From the IMG/VR virus record IMGVR_UViG_3300037427_000386, positions 1 to 22,653 of that record: DNA of 22,653 nucleotides. One strand, given 5' to 3'. The notes below the pieces were generated by a model. The model was not told where the DNA came from. It searched no databases and saw only the letters and a list, made by a program, of their open reading frames with translations. This DNA is from a virus. Made by a program: the position numbers and the translations under genes. This document shows, piece after piece, positions 5,705 through 12,097 of this stretch. Positions within the stretch are counted from its first letter, which is position 1; each line of letters starts with the position of its first letter.

Positions 5705-6330
5705 GCATTTTTTCCAGGTATTTTCTCTTGTTTTTCAGTAACTTGTGCCGCATCACCATAATGTATGTAAGTTTGTAGTGCAAATACGTCATTATCTTCA
5801 TCAGATAAGTCGTATCTGTAAGGATATTCCCAATTTGGTGGATAAACTACTACCCTACCTTCTTCTGCCTGTACTCCTACATTCTGTCTAAAGAATTGTA
5901 CTTTAGAATCAGCAGTATTTAAGAAAAATATGAACCCAATAGCACGAATAGAACTAGTTCGGTCTCTAGTATCTACTGTAACTACCACGTCCTTGGGATT
6001 TGTAATTTTTCTTATTCTTAGTTTTTCAACACCCGCTCTGTGGAAGATACCACTTGGTAAGTTCAGGTGTTCCATGTAATGTTCGTGAAGTGTGGAGCAA
6101 AAATTGACTAATTGTTCTTTTACCTCATCCTGGTCTTCAACATCATCAGAGTAATTTATTTCTATAAATGTTTCTTTTGTCTGTTGTTTGTCTAAATTCA
6201 ATTTGAACGTATCAATCAGCAGTGAACAAATTTCAGGTGTAAGCGCCTGATCAAAGATCCTTAAAGATCCCTGAATTGCAAATTGTTCTTCGTCAGCTAC
6301 TGCTTCGCTATCTCTTCTTCTGTCTTCCAT
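5701..6330 (-). CDS. 2OG-Fe(II) oxygenase-fold protein with degenerate active site
   Basis: 209 residues. The segment GFIFFLNTADSKVQFFRQNV, followed by AEEGRVVVYPPNWEYPYR, matches the late strands of the jelly-roll (double-stranded beta helix) in prolyl-4-hydroxylase-like enzymes, where a strand reading YLN..GGxxxF is followed by G..xxFP...H. The usual HxD and distal His iron ligands are not where expected: VTVDTRDR and YPYR occupy those places. It may therefore be inactive or use other ligands. The fold call is moderate. ATG 6330 has GGAG 10 bases upstream and lies 34 bases inside the upstream gene. Compare the intact oxygenase at 16820-17500. Confidence 0.6.
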   Translation of the reverse strand: MEDRRRDSEAVADEEQFAIQGSLRIFDQALTPEICSLLIDTFKLNLDKQQTKETFIEINYSDDVEDQDEVKEQLVNFCSTLHEHYMEHLNLPSGIFHRAGVEKLRIRKITNPKDVVVTVDTRDRTSSIRAIGFIFFLNTADSKVQFFRQNVGVQAEEGRVVVYPPNWEYPYRYDLSDEDNDVFALQTYIHYGDAAQVTEKQEKIPGKNA

Positions 6331-6527
6331 ACTAACTTCACTCCACGTCTTGTTAATTCATTAATAAATTTCATTCTGTGCTTTCGTTTGCCTTTGTTAA
6401 TTGCGTCTATAATCTCTTGGGTAGGAGTGTTTCTCAAATAGTAGTGTTTTATAAAAGTCCTACCTGTTGGTTTCCCGTCCCTACCTCGGACGTTTTCTTT
6501 GTGACTTGGTTTAAACTTTGGTGGCAT
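6297..6527 (-). CDS. Small basic conserved phage protein
   Basis: 76 residues, strongly basic, opening MPPKFKPSHKENVRGRDGK. The segment KHYYLRNTPTQEIIDAINKGK is followed by KHRMKFINELTRRGVKLVW. I recall the pattern KHYYLRNTPxxEL...KxK..NEL.RRG from hypothetical proteins of T4-like marine phages; no function is known to me. The charge suggests binding of nucleic acid. AAAGGAGATATATT before ATG 6527 is a strong ribosome site. No promoter is seen directly upstream, so it is probably read through from the genes to the right. Confidence 0.78.
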   Translation of the reverse strand: MPPKFKPSHKENVRGRDGKPTGRTFIKHYYLRNTPTQEIIDAINKGKRKHRMKFINELTRRGVKLVWKTEEEIAKQ

Positions 6528-6548
6528 AATATATCTCCTTTCAATTAA

Positions 6549-6929
6549 TTATTTTTTAACGTTATCGCTATGCTCCTTAGCAGCGCTATTAACATACAAT
6601 CCGAACCATGCAGCTCCGGCACCAACTAGGATTGATATCAATCCACTTTGTTCCATACTAGGTTCTGGTAAATCCATAAACCATATTGCTGCATAATACA
6701 CTAAAAATATATAAACACTCAAAAAAGCCCTTGGCCAAATTCTCCAGCTGTCTACTGTTCTAGCTAGATGAACCCATTTTTGCCAGGGGTTGACAGTTGA
6801 ATCAGCCATTGCTTCTGCTAACTTTGTTTTGAGATCTGCGTTTTCTTGAATCAAGTCCATGAACTTGTTAAGGTCCATTTCGACTTCATTACGACTCATG
6901 TCACCTCTAAACTCTTCTCTGTCCGGCAT
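6549..6929 (-). CDS. Two-span membrane protein, holin candidate
   Basis: 126 residues. A charged N-terminal helix (18-43, coiled-coil-like MDLNKFMDLIQENADLKTKL) precedes two hydrophobic spans, near 68-85 (RAFLSVYIFLVYYAAIWF) and 96-113 (GLISILVGAGAAWFGLYV), and a short charged tail. Size, two spans and charged tail fit a phage holin or a related inner-membrane protein, but no lysis enzyme is adjacent in this window, so the role is inferred. ATG 6929 has GGAG 7 bases upstream and overlaps the preceding gene by 23 bases. A TATAAATA late box at 6996-7003 lies 66 bases before the start, which would suit a lysis protein. Confidence 0.65.
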   Translation of the reverse strand: MPDREEFRGDMSRNEVEMDLNKFMDLIQENADLKTKLAEAMADSTVNPWQKWVHLARTVDSWRIWPRAFLSVYIFLVYYAAIWFMDLPEPSMEQSGLISILVGAGAAWFGLYVNSAAKEHSDNVKK

Positions 6930-7683
6930 TGAATAACTCCATATAATTTTTATTCTTACCCTTATGCTTTAATAGCATGTTGGATAGTTCATTTGTATTT
7001 ATATGTCGTTGCAGTTTGGCAAATGGAATATATCCTATTCTCATCTCAGGATCTGTGTATTCCGGCAATTCCAATCTGGTTTTCAATTTTTCGTGTAGCT
7101 CCTTTCCTCTCATTTCAAACATATCAAGTTGTTTCTTGGTAAATTCTTTGCCTAACCAACAGAAAAAACTTGGACGTGCCAAATGTTGAGGCACATACTG
7201 AGACTTCTTAATCTTATAATCGTTACTAAAAACAATCTCAGCATAATGTTTTCCTACGTGAGCATAATTAATATACAAATAGCCAGGTTTACGTTGTAAT
7301 GTAAACTGCTTAGCGTCTTCATCATCTAATACTAATTCTGCTCCCACATTTTTACCAGGAAAATATCCCCATCTACCTGGAAAATTACTTTTACTTAATT
7401 CATAGTAATGAATAAGATTGTTCAACCTTTCCATTTCATCGTCATCTTCATGATCTGCAAAATGTTCATGCAGTTTATTCATATTGTTAGTTGGGGCTTT
7501 ACCTAACATATAAACAATCTTATCTATTTCGTCTTTTATTTCTTCAGCTTTATCGCCTATAAAATAAAACTCCCTGCAAGTATCCACGTGTTCACATAAA
7601 AACTTGCCAAACTTTATAGCTGTGGGATTATTTAAAATGTCCCACTTTACTCCATTAAAACTTAAAGTCTGAGAACTTGTCAT
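6907..7683 (-). CDS. Unknown 258-residue protein downstream of the helicase gene
   Basis: I place the start at ATG 7683 (MTSSQTLSFNG), not at the more upstream in-frame codon at 7716, because AGAGG precedes it by about 10 bases and the upstream choice lies deeper in gene 41. The protein is mixed alpha/beta: an N-terminal FNGVKWDILNN, an acidic middle (HFADHEDDDEMERL), and a well-defined strand pair (GYLYINYAHVGKHYAEIVFS). The C-terminus is basic (KHKGKNKNYMELFNAGQRR). No recognised catalytic motif. It overlaps the end of gene 41 by 29 bases and so is probably co-transcribed with the replication genes. Related proteins probably exist in other marine T4-like phages, but I cannot name a function. 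Confidence 0.75.
   Translation of the reverse strand: MTSSQTLSFNGVKWDILNNPTAIKFGKFLCEHVDTCREFYFIGDKAEEIKDEIDKIVYMLGKAPTNNMNKLHEHFADHEDDDEMERLNNLIHYYELSKSNFPGRWGYFPGKNVGAELVLDDEDAKQFTLQRKPGYLYINYAHVGKHYAEIVFSNDYKIKKSQYVPQHLARPSFFCWLGKEFTKKQLDMFEMRGKELHEKLKTRLELPEYTDPEMRIGYIPFAKLQRHINTNELSNMLLKHKGKNKNYMELFNAGQRRV
6996..7003 (-). promoter_or_regulatory. Possible late promoter box TATAAATA inside a coding region
   Basis: An exact TATAAATA on the minus strand, 66 bases before the holin-like gene at 6929. It lies inside a coding sequence (codons for His-Ile-Asn), so chance is a real alternative. Confidence 0.35.
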
Positions 7684-9031
7684 CTTCTTTTCCTCTGTCA
7701 AATACTGGAATGTCAATGTTTGAATCTGTGATATTTTGTTGTGCAGAGTCTTCTAAATCATACAATTTCATTTTAGCTCTATCAACACCTATCATAAATC
7801 TTTTGTTTCTTGTAGGATCAGCATATCTGTTTTTCAACTGTTTAACCATAAACTGTCCCATCTGTTCTAACTCTTCTGTACTAATTAAAGCAAACATCAA
7901 GTCTGCTGTAGCAGGAAGTCCAAAACTTTCTGATGTATCCGTTAAATCAACATCACTAGAATTATAACCTCCCCTAGTTGTTTGTGTAGCACTTACAATA
8001 GGAACATCTTGTTCCACTGCTAAGCCCCTAAGTTCCTCTGCAATACTTTTAATAATTGTATAGGAGTTAGCGCTACTACCGGGCCTAAATCTTGAACTTG
8101 TACAAATGTTCAAGTAATCTATAAAAATAATATCAGGACTAAAGTTTCTTTTTAATTTAAGTTCATTAATAAGAGCCTTAAAATGTCCTGCGTGTGCTGA
8201 AGCTGTAGGATATTCTTTAACTATTAACCTACCCTCCATTTTGTTTCTAAGTTTTTCTATACGTTCAACATACATTGCCTTAGATAAATCTTTTAATTCC
8301 ATAATAGGAATGTTCATTAGATTAGCATCAATACGTTCTGCTATTCTTTCTTCTGACATTTCTAATGTAATATACAATACATTTCTAGCTCTAGATATAC
8401 ATGCACTCGCCATATGACACATGAATAACGATTTACCTACACCTGTGCCTGCTAGTGCAATGTTTAATGTCTTATTAGAAAGTCCACCTTCTGTAATTTT
8501 GTTGAACATTTCTAAATCAAACTCAACTTTTTCTTCTAGTCTATGATAATATTCATATCGTTTATCGGCATCTTCTATAAAGTCGTGTCCTACATTAGTA
8601 TCAAAACCTACTTGTAATGCCTCAGATAAAATATCAGGTAAGGCATCAGGACCTTTTTCTTTATCCTTTCCATCAATAATCTGGATACTTTCCATAATAC
8701 CCAAATAAATTGCCTTGTCTTTACAGAACTTTTCTGTTTCATCTAATAACCATTGATAGTCTACTTCATTACCATTTAGCGTATCAATAATTTCTATACA
8801 TTGTTTGTGACCATCCTCATTTAAAGTCTTGTCATCATCCAATGCAATTTTTAGAGCCTGTTTTGTAGGAGTGTTGTTGTATTTTTCAACGAACTTTTGT
8901 ATAGCTCCAAATACTTTTTTATCTGGATAGTCTAAAAAGTATTCCTCTTTTAAGAAAGGAACAACCTTACGAATGTAATCATCATTCTTTAATAGGTTTT
9001 CTAATATTAGTTTTTCAACTCTCTGTGTCAT
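7655..9031 (-). CDS. 41: Replicative DNA helicase gp41 (DnaB family)
   Basis: 458 residues, close to T4 gp41 in length. The N-terminal helical domain is followed by a RecA-type core with Walker A AGTGVGKS at 194-201, then LYITLEMSEERIAERIDANL typical of the DnaB H1a/H2 region. Walker B is IIFIDYLNI, and VSATQTTRGGYN is the Gln-containing motif H3. It should form a hexamer that unwinds DNA 5' to 3' at the fork with gp43, the clamp and the primase. ATG 9031 overlaps the zinc-ribbon gene by 17 bases; the nearest ribosome site (AAGGA) is 11 bases away. The gene lies downstream of uvsX, as in T4, where uvsX, 40 and 41 are neighbours. Confidence 0.97.
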   Translation of the reverse strand: MTQRVEKLILENLLKNDDYIRKVVPFLKEEYFLDYPDKKVFGAIQKFVEKYNNTPTKQALKIALDDDKTLNEDGHKQCIEIIDTLNGNEVDYQWLLDETEKFCKDKAIYLGIMESIQIIDGKDKEKGPDALPDILSEALQVGFDTNVGHDFIEDADKRYEYYHRLEEKVEFDLEMFNKITEGGLSNKTLNIALAGTGVGKSLFMCHMASACISRARNVLYITLEMSEERIAERIDANLMNIPIMELKDLSKAMYVERIEKLRNKMEGRLIVKEYPTASAHAGHFKALINELKLKRNFSPDIIFIDYLNICTSSRFRPGSSANSYTIIKSIAEELRGLAVEQDVPIVSATQTTRGGYNSSDVDLTDTSESFGLPATADLMFALISTEELEQMGQFMVKQLKNRYADPTRNKRFMIGVDRAKMKLYDLEDSAQQNITDSNIDIPVFDRGKEDDKFSDFKF

Positions 9032-9185
9032 TCTCTATAAAATCCTTATATACTTCTTTCACACATTTCTCACAGATATAAAGTTCATTGTTATCATTAT
9101 GGAAACAATACGCTTTGTCTTTTTTAAGATTGATGCCTTTATTACACCTATCACACTTTGTCGTATTCTGCTTCCACATCTTCAT
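9015..9185 (-). CDS. Small zinc-ribbon protein
   Basis: About 56 residues from ATG 9185 (MKMWKQNTTKCDRCNK). Two CxxC pairs, CDRC and CEKC, are 28 residues apart, with YCFHNDNNELYICEKC between, the layout of a treble-clef or zinc-ribbon knuckle. The start is uncertain: ATG 9179 and an upstream ATG at 9218 are also in frame. I prefer 9185 because GGAGAAG lies upstream and it reduces the overlap with uvsX (35 bases). The position between uvsX and gene 41 corresponds to T4 gene 40, but the protein does not resemble gp40. A nucleic-acid or protein-binding role is inferred. Confidence 0.75.
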   Translation of the reverse strand: MKMWKQNTTKCDRCNKGINLKKDKAYCFHNDNNELYICEKCVKEVYKDFIENDTES

Positions 9186-10227
9186 CTGATACTTCTTCTC
9201 CCATGATTTCAATACCACCCATTGTGTACTTTTCCTGTACCCACTTAGTAAATGTAGGATCTTTTAATATAGGGAGCCAGAACTCTTTCTTATATGTATC
9301 TTTTTGTCTTATTTTTGCCTCAGGAAGTACCTCTCCTGTTTCGGGATTACTTTTCTGATACCAACCATTACTAGGTTTAATAACGTGACCAGATTCTAAT
9401 GCCATATCCAATAATCCTGACCACTTACTAATACCAGATTCCCATGTTACTTCAACAGGAATTTTAGACTTCTCTCTAACAAATCTAGACTTCTCAACAT
9501 TAATTACAAATTCATAACCTGTAACTTCTGTTCCTGTTTTTTGTTGTCTCCTACCAATAATAAAAATATTATCTGCTGAGTAATAAATTCCTGTACCACC
9601 TGATACAACATCTTTAGGAAACAATCCTATTTCTTTGTATGTGTGATTAATAACAATAGCAGGAATGTCTTTAATTGTTAAGTGAGGTGTAATCATTCTG
9701 AATAAGGACTTCATTTGTTTAGCCCTTGTCATGTCTGCTACACTTTTACCTTCTAAGGCATCTTCTACTTCTTTCTTACTCGCTAAGTTTCCTACGGAAT
9801 CAACAACAATCATAACATTGTCTTCACGTTCTAATTGATTCAACTGTGCCATGACATCATGTTTAAGTTGTTCAATGTCTGCAATAGGAACATGAACTAC
9901 TCTGTTTGTATCAATTTTAAAAGTTTCAAAGTAGGATTGTGGAGCACCAAACTCACTATCATAAAATAGTATTACTCCGTCTTCATACTTGTCTAAAAAA
10001 CTTTTTGCTAACAACATACCAAATGCTGTTTTAAAATGTTTACTAGGGCCTGCAAATACTGTAAGTCCTGGCGTTAATCCTCCATCAAGTTTTCCACTCA
10101 ATGCTACATTAACTGCTGGAACAGATGTTTGTATCAAGTCCTTATCATTAAAAAATTTAGAATCAGATAAAACAGCAGTCTCTCTAATTGTGCTGTTTTT
10201 CTGTAATCTATCAACTAAATTACTCAT
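9151..10227 (-). CDS. uvsX: UvsX recombinase (RecA-like)
   Basis: 358 residues, against about 390 in T4. Walker A is GPSKHFKT at 60-67, comparable to GPSKSFKS in T4 UvsX. Walker B is VMIVVDSVGNL, and KIPVEVTWESGISKWSGLLD near the C-terminus is typical of UvsX. It would coat single-stranded DNA and catalyse strand exchange in recombination-dependent replication. I choose ATG 10227 over an in-frame GTG at 10233 because the ribosome site GAAGGAG overlaps the GTG and lies 5 bases before the ATG. The promoter at 10283-10312 lies inside the preceding gene. The C-terminus is acidic (EEVSDEDVEAEYDKV). Confidence 0.97.
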   Translation of the reverse strand: MSNLVDRLQKNSTIRETAVLSDSKFFNDKDLIQTSVPAVNVALSGKLDGGLTPGLTVFAGPSKHFKTAFGMLLAKSFLDKYEDGVILFYDSEFGAPQSYFETFKIDTNRVVHVPIADIEQLKHDVMAQLNQLEREDNVMIVVDSVGNLASKKEVEDALEGKSVADMTRAKQMKSLFRMITPHLTIKDIPAIVINHTYKEIGLFPKDVVSGGTGIYYSADNIFIIGRRQQKTGTEVTGYEFVINVEKSRFVREKSKIPVEVTWESGISKWSGLLDMALESGHVIKPSNGWYQKSNPETGEVLPEAKIRQKDTYKKEFWLPILKDPTFTKWVQEKYTMGGIEIMGEEVSDEDVEAEYDKV

Positions 10228-10996
10228 AATCACTCCTTCTTTCTTTGTTGGCCATTACAGCCGTTTCCATAATATTGTTTGTATGATAACATAAAGTTGA
10301 AGTGTGTGTCAAGTCCTTTGGTAAACAAGTTCCACCAAAACCTCTTTTATTATCATGTCCTGGTACGTCCCAATGCGTACCCCCTAAGTTTGGATCTTCC
10401 TTTAGATGTTCTACAAAGACATCAAAGTCAGCACCGTTATTTTTACATATATCATAAAAATCATTTGCCAGTGCAACTTTCATTGCCAGTGCAGCATTTC
10501 TTCCCATCTTAATCATTGATGCTGTAACAGGATTTGTAATTTTTATGTTCCTATTTAAAGACCTTAATGCGTATACTAAACCTCTAGGATCTGTATTGTA
10601 ACTTCCTATTATAATATCTATACTATCGTTGTCCACATCTGCCTTCCAATGGTTTTCTCGTAAAAACTCTGGCATAATAATAGGACAAGGATAAAATTGT
10701 TCCACAATAAAAAGGGTTTGGTCAGGGCCGAGTGTGCTTCTAATGACAGGTTGGACGTGTTCCGGTAGAGTTTTTAGAATGGTGTGTACTATCGACACGT
10801 CTAACTTACCGTCATTATGTATACCTGTTTTTTGATTTGTTGGTACACAAATAAAAGCATACTCAACACCTGACCAATTTTTAATTTCATGACCCAAAGC
10901 AGGGTCTTGAATTAAAACTTCAAATGTAGGAGTTTTACTTAACAATCTATGCGTTGCTTTACCTACAAAACCGTAACCAATTATTGCTACTTTCAC
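10220..10996 (-). CDS. Short UDP-glucose/GDP-mannose dehydrogenase-like protein
   Basis: 258 residues. A Rossmann motif GYGFVG at 7-12 binds NAD. IMPEFLRE and the active-site loop GFGGTCLPKDL, with catalytic cysteine at 224, match UDP-glucose 6-dehydrogenase-type enzymes that oxidise a nucleotide-sugar to an acid. Family members are normally near 400 residues or more; here the C-terminal nucleotide-sugar-binding domain is absent and the frame ends about 35 residues after the cysteine. The product may be a reduced but working phage version, act on a different substrate, or be a remnant. GTG 10996 overlaps the TGA of the upstream gene (10993-10996). The uvsX promoter lies in its last codons. 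Confidence 0.85.
   Translation of the reverse strand: MKVAIIGYGFVGKATHRLLSKTPTFEVLIQDPALGHEIKNWSGVEYAFICVPTNQKTGIHNDGKLDVSIVHTILKTLPEHVQPVIRSTLGPDQTLFIVEQFYPCPIIMPEFLRENHWKADVDNDSIDIIIGSYNTDPRGLVYALRSLNRNIKITNPVTASMIKMGRNAALAMKVALANDFYDICKNNGADFDVFVEHLKEDPNLGGTHWDVPGHDNKRGFGGTCLPKDLTHTSTLCYHTNNIMETAVMANKERRSDYE
10283..10312 (-). promoter_or_regulatory. Sigma70-like promoter for uvsX, inside the preceding gene
   Basis: TTGACA at 10312-10307, an 18-base spacer and TATCAT at 10288-10283 on the minus strand, preceded by AC to give CTTGACA. It ends about 55 bases before uvsX ATG 10227. The -35 is a perfect consensus but the spacer does not share the TTTWGGT bases of the other promoters. Confidence 0.7.
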
Positions 10997-11355
10997 CTGT
11001 TAAGCCACCCCTGTTTTCTAATTTTAGTTGCTGAGATATTTTCTATATCAGCATCTAAATGTTCTTGTTCAATTTTATAACCTACGTCTCTTCCATAAGT
11101 TATATGCGTAATGTTAGGTACTACCATGATTTCGTATTGTTCTCCATATTCATACCCTTCATTTTCTAGTTCAACCTTAATTAGTTCTGTCCTTTGAACA
11201 GCACTGTAAGGATTATCTTCATTTATTTCCATGTCCCTTAGAAGTATTATTACTTGACCAGTCTTGGAAATTGCTCGCTTAAAAAGTTCTGTATGGCCTG
11301 CATGCCAGGGTTGGAATCTTCCAAGCATTTGCGTAGTTGGTTTATGTTTATCCAT
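10993..11355 (-). CDS. HxGH nucleotidyltransferase domain protein
   Basis: 120 residues. QMLGRFQPWHAGHTELFKRA at 9-28 has the HAGH motif (18-21), and ENISATKIRKQ near 106-116 matches the ISATxIR motif of NMN-adenylyl/cytidylyltransferases. YGRDVGYKIE lies between. From memory this GRFQPWHxGH domain often occurs fused behind an adenylylsulfate-kinase-like domain in marine phages and Alphaproteobacteria. Here its ATG (11355) lies 106 bases inside the kinase gene in the -1 frame, with no clear ribosome site. The two may thus be a split bifunctional enzyme or be joined by frameshifting. The 3' end overlaps the dehydrogenase-like gene by GTGA. Substrate unknown. Confidence 0.85.
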   Translation of the reverse strand: MDKHKPTTQMLGRFQPWHAGHTELFKRAISKTGQVIILLRDMEINEDNPYSAVQRTELIKVELENEGYEYGEQYEIMVVPNITHITYGRDVGYKIEQEHLDADIENISATKIRKQGWLNR

Positions 11356-11690
11356 TTATCTACTCGTATGTCATATTCCTCTAACGGCTCAAAGATTTTA
11401 TTTGTGTCTTCAAACCTTCCTTCTTTTATTGTATCCATCCATATGACGTAATCTGGGTGTACAATACTGCGGTACTTTTTTAAAGGACAAACAAAGTCGA
11501 AGATTCCAAATGGATAATCATTTGCAAAGCGCCATGCTTGTCTTTCTCTTCCTTCTTCTGTAAAGTCCCAATCATTAAAATGTTCTCGAATAGTATCTGC
11601 GTTAAAATGTGGTACGCAAAAGTAATATGCCAGTTCTCTAGCTAGTGTAGTTTTACCACTACCCGGAAGTCCACATATCAATAGTTTCAT
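11250..11690 (-). CDS. Adenylylsulfate-kinase-like P-loop kinase
   Basis: 146 residues from ATG 11690 (GGAA 8 bases upstream). Walker A GLPGSGKT occupies 7-14. FNADTIREHFNDWDFTEEGR, then FDFVCPLKKYR, then IWMDTIKEGRFEDTNKIFEP follow, the order of motifs in APS kinase (CysC), where the last holds the GRFEDTN lid segment. In cells APS kinase phosphorylates adenylylsulfate to PAPS; the phage version may act on another small nucleotide-linked substrate. The last 35 residues overlap the start of the nucleotidyltransferase in another frame. This C-terminal tail (LEDSNPGMQAIQNFLSEQ) looks unlike the family, suggesting that the kinase domain ends near residue 110. Confidence 0.85.
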   Translation of the reverse strand: MKLLICGLPGSGKTTLARELAYYFCVPHFNADTIREHFNDWDFTEEGRERQAWRFANDYPFGIFDFVCPLKKYRSIVHPDYVIWMDTIKEGRFEDTNKIFEPLEEYDIRVDKWININQLRKCLEDSNPGMQAIQNFLSEQFPRLVK

Positions 11691-11829
11691 GTATTCGTTT
11701 CCATTGTTCTTCAATCTCTTTTTCTTGATCCTTGATTCGTTTCTCTTGAAACTTAACCTTATGCGCCTCTAATTCTGGATTCAAGTGTCGCGATTTGTTC
11801 TTCCTTCTTCTTTGTCCAGTTCTCTTCAT
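11659..11829 (-). CDS. Possible small Lys/Glu-rich coiled-coil protein
   Basis: A 56-residue frame from ATG 11829 (MKRTGQRRRKNKSRH), with a helical segment (ELEAHKVKFQEKRIKDQEKE then EIEEQWKRIHETI) that could form a coiled coil. It overlaps the previous small gene by 71 bases in another frame and the kinase by 32 bases. The ribosome site (GGGA, about 12 bases upstream) is weak. It bridges the gap that would otherwise exist between the flanking genes, which is in its favour, but the long overlap with a well-supported gene keeps confidence low. Confidence 0.4.
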   Translation of the reverse strand: MKRTGQRRRKNKSRHLNPELEAHKVKFQEKRIKDQEKEIEEQWKRIHETIDMWTSG

Positions 11830-11941
11830 TGCGTTCTTTTCCCTTAACAATTTTAGGTGTAAATTTAGATGCCCTAAGTCTTTCTAAAGCACCCTCCCTT
11901 CTAGCATTTATGCCTTTCTTTCTCCAAGCATTCGTTCCCAT
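11759..11941 (-). CDS. Small basic conserved phage protein
   Basis: 60 residues beginning MGTNAWRKKGINARREGALE, then LRASKFTPK and a Lys/Glu-rich helix (KERNEENWTKKKEEQIATLE). The pattern W-R-K-x-G-x-N-A-R-R-x-A-A/G-L-x-R-L resembles short proteins I recall from many phages; no function is known to me. A strong GAGGAG ribosome site lies 6 bases before ATG 11941, overlapping the end of the membrane protein gene upstream. The basic charge suggests binding of nucleic acid. Confidence 0.75.
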   Translation of the reverse strand: MGTNAWRKKGINARREGALERLRASKFTPKIVKGKERNEENWTKKKEEQIATLESRIRGA

Positions 11942-12097
11942 TTATAACTCCTCGTAAATTCCTAATATTTCTGCTAATAAAAATCCTACTAACATAACTT
12001 CTATCATCCATAGTCCCCAGATACAAGCGCCAATTCTTACGCCACTCTTAATCATACTAATTTTAAAATGACTATCTCTTTCGTCTTTGCCTACCAT
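11942..12097 (-). CDS. 51-residue single-span membrane protein
   Basis: The frame starts at ATG 12097, reads MVGKDERDSHFKISMIKSGV, and then has a hydrophobic span near 22-45 (IGACIWGLWMIEVMLVGFLL followed by AEILGI), ending with IYEEL and TAA directly before the next ATG. GGAG lies 8 bases upstream of its start, which overlaps the last 7 bases of the SGNH gene. With a charged N-terminus and one span it is probably a small inner-membrane protein; a lysis, superinfection-exclusion or host-membrane role would be guesswork. The strong ribosome site and exact fit between neighbours support it. Confidence 0.75.
   Translation of the reverse strand: MVGKDERDSHFKISMIKSGVRIGACIWGLWMIEVMLVGFLLAEILGIYEEL

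Noticed and set aside
10228-10233. Upstream GTG start for uvsX, and the similar GTG at 20626-20628 for gene 44
   Set aside because: In both cases the AGGAG ribosome site overlaps the GTG, so the ATG two codons downstream must be the start.
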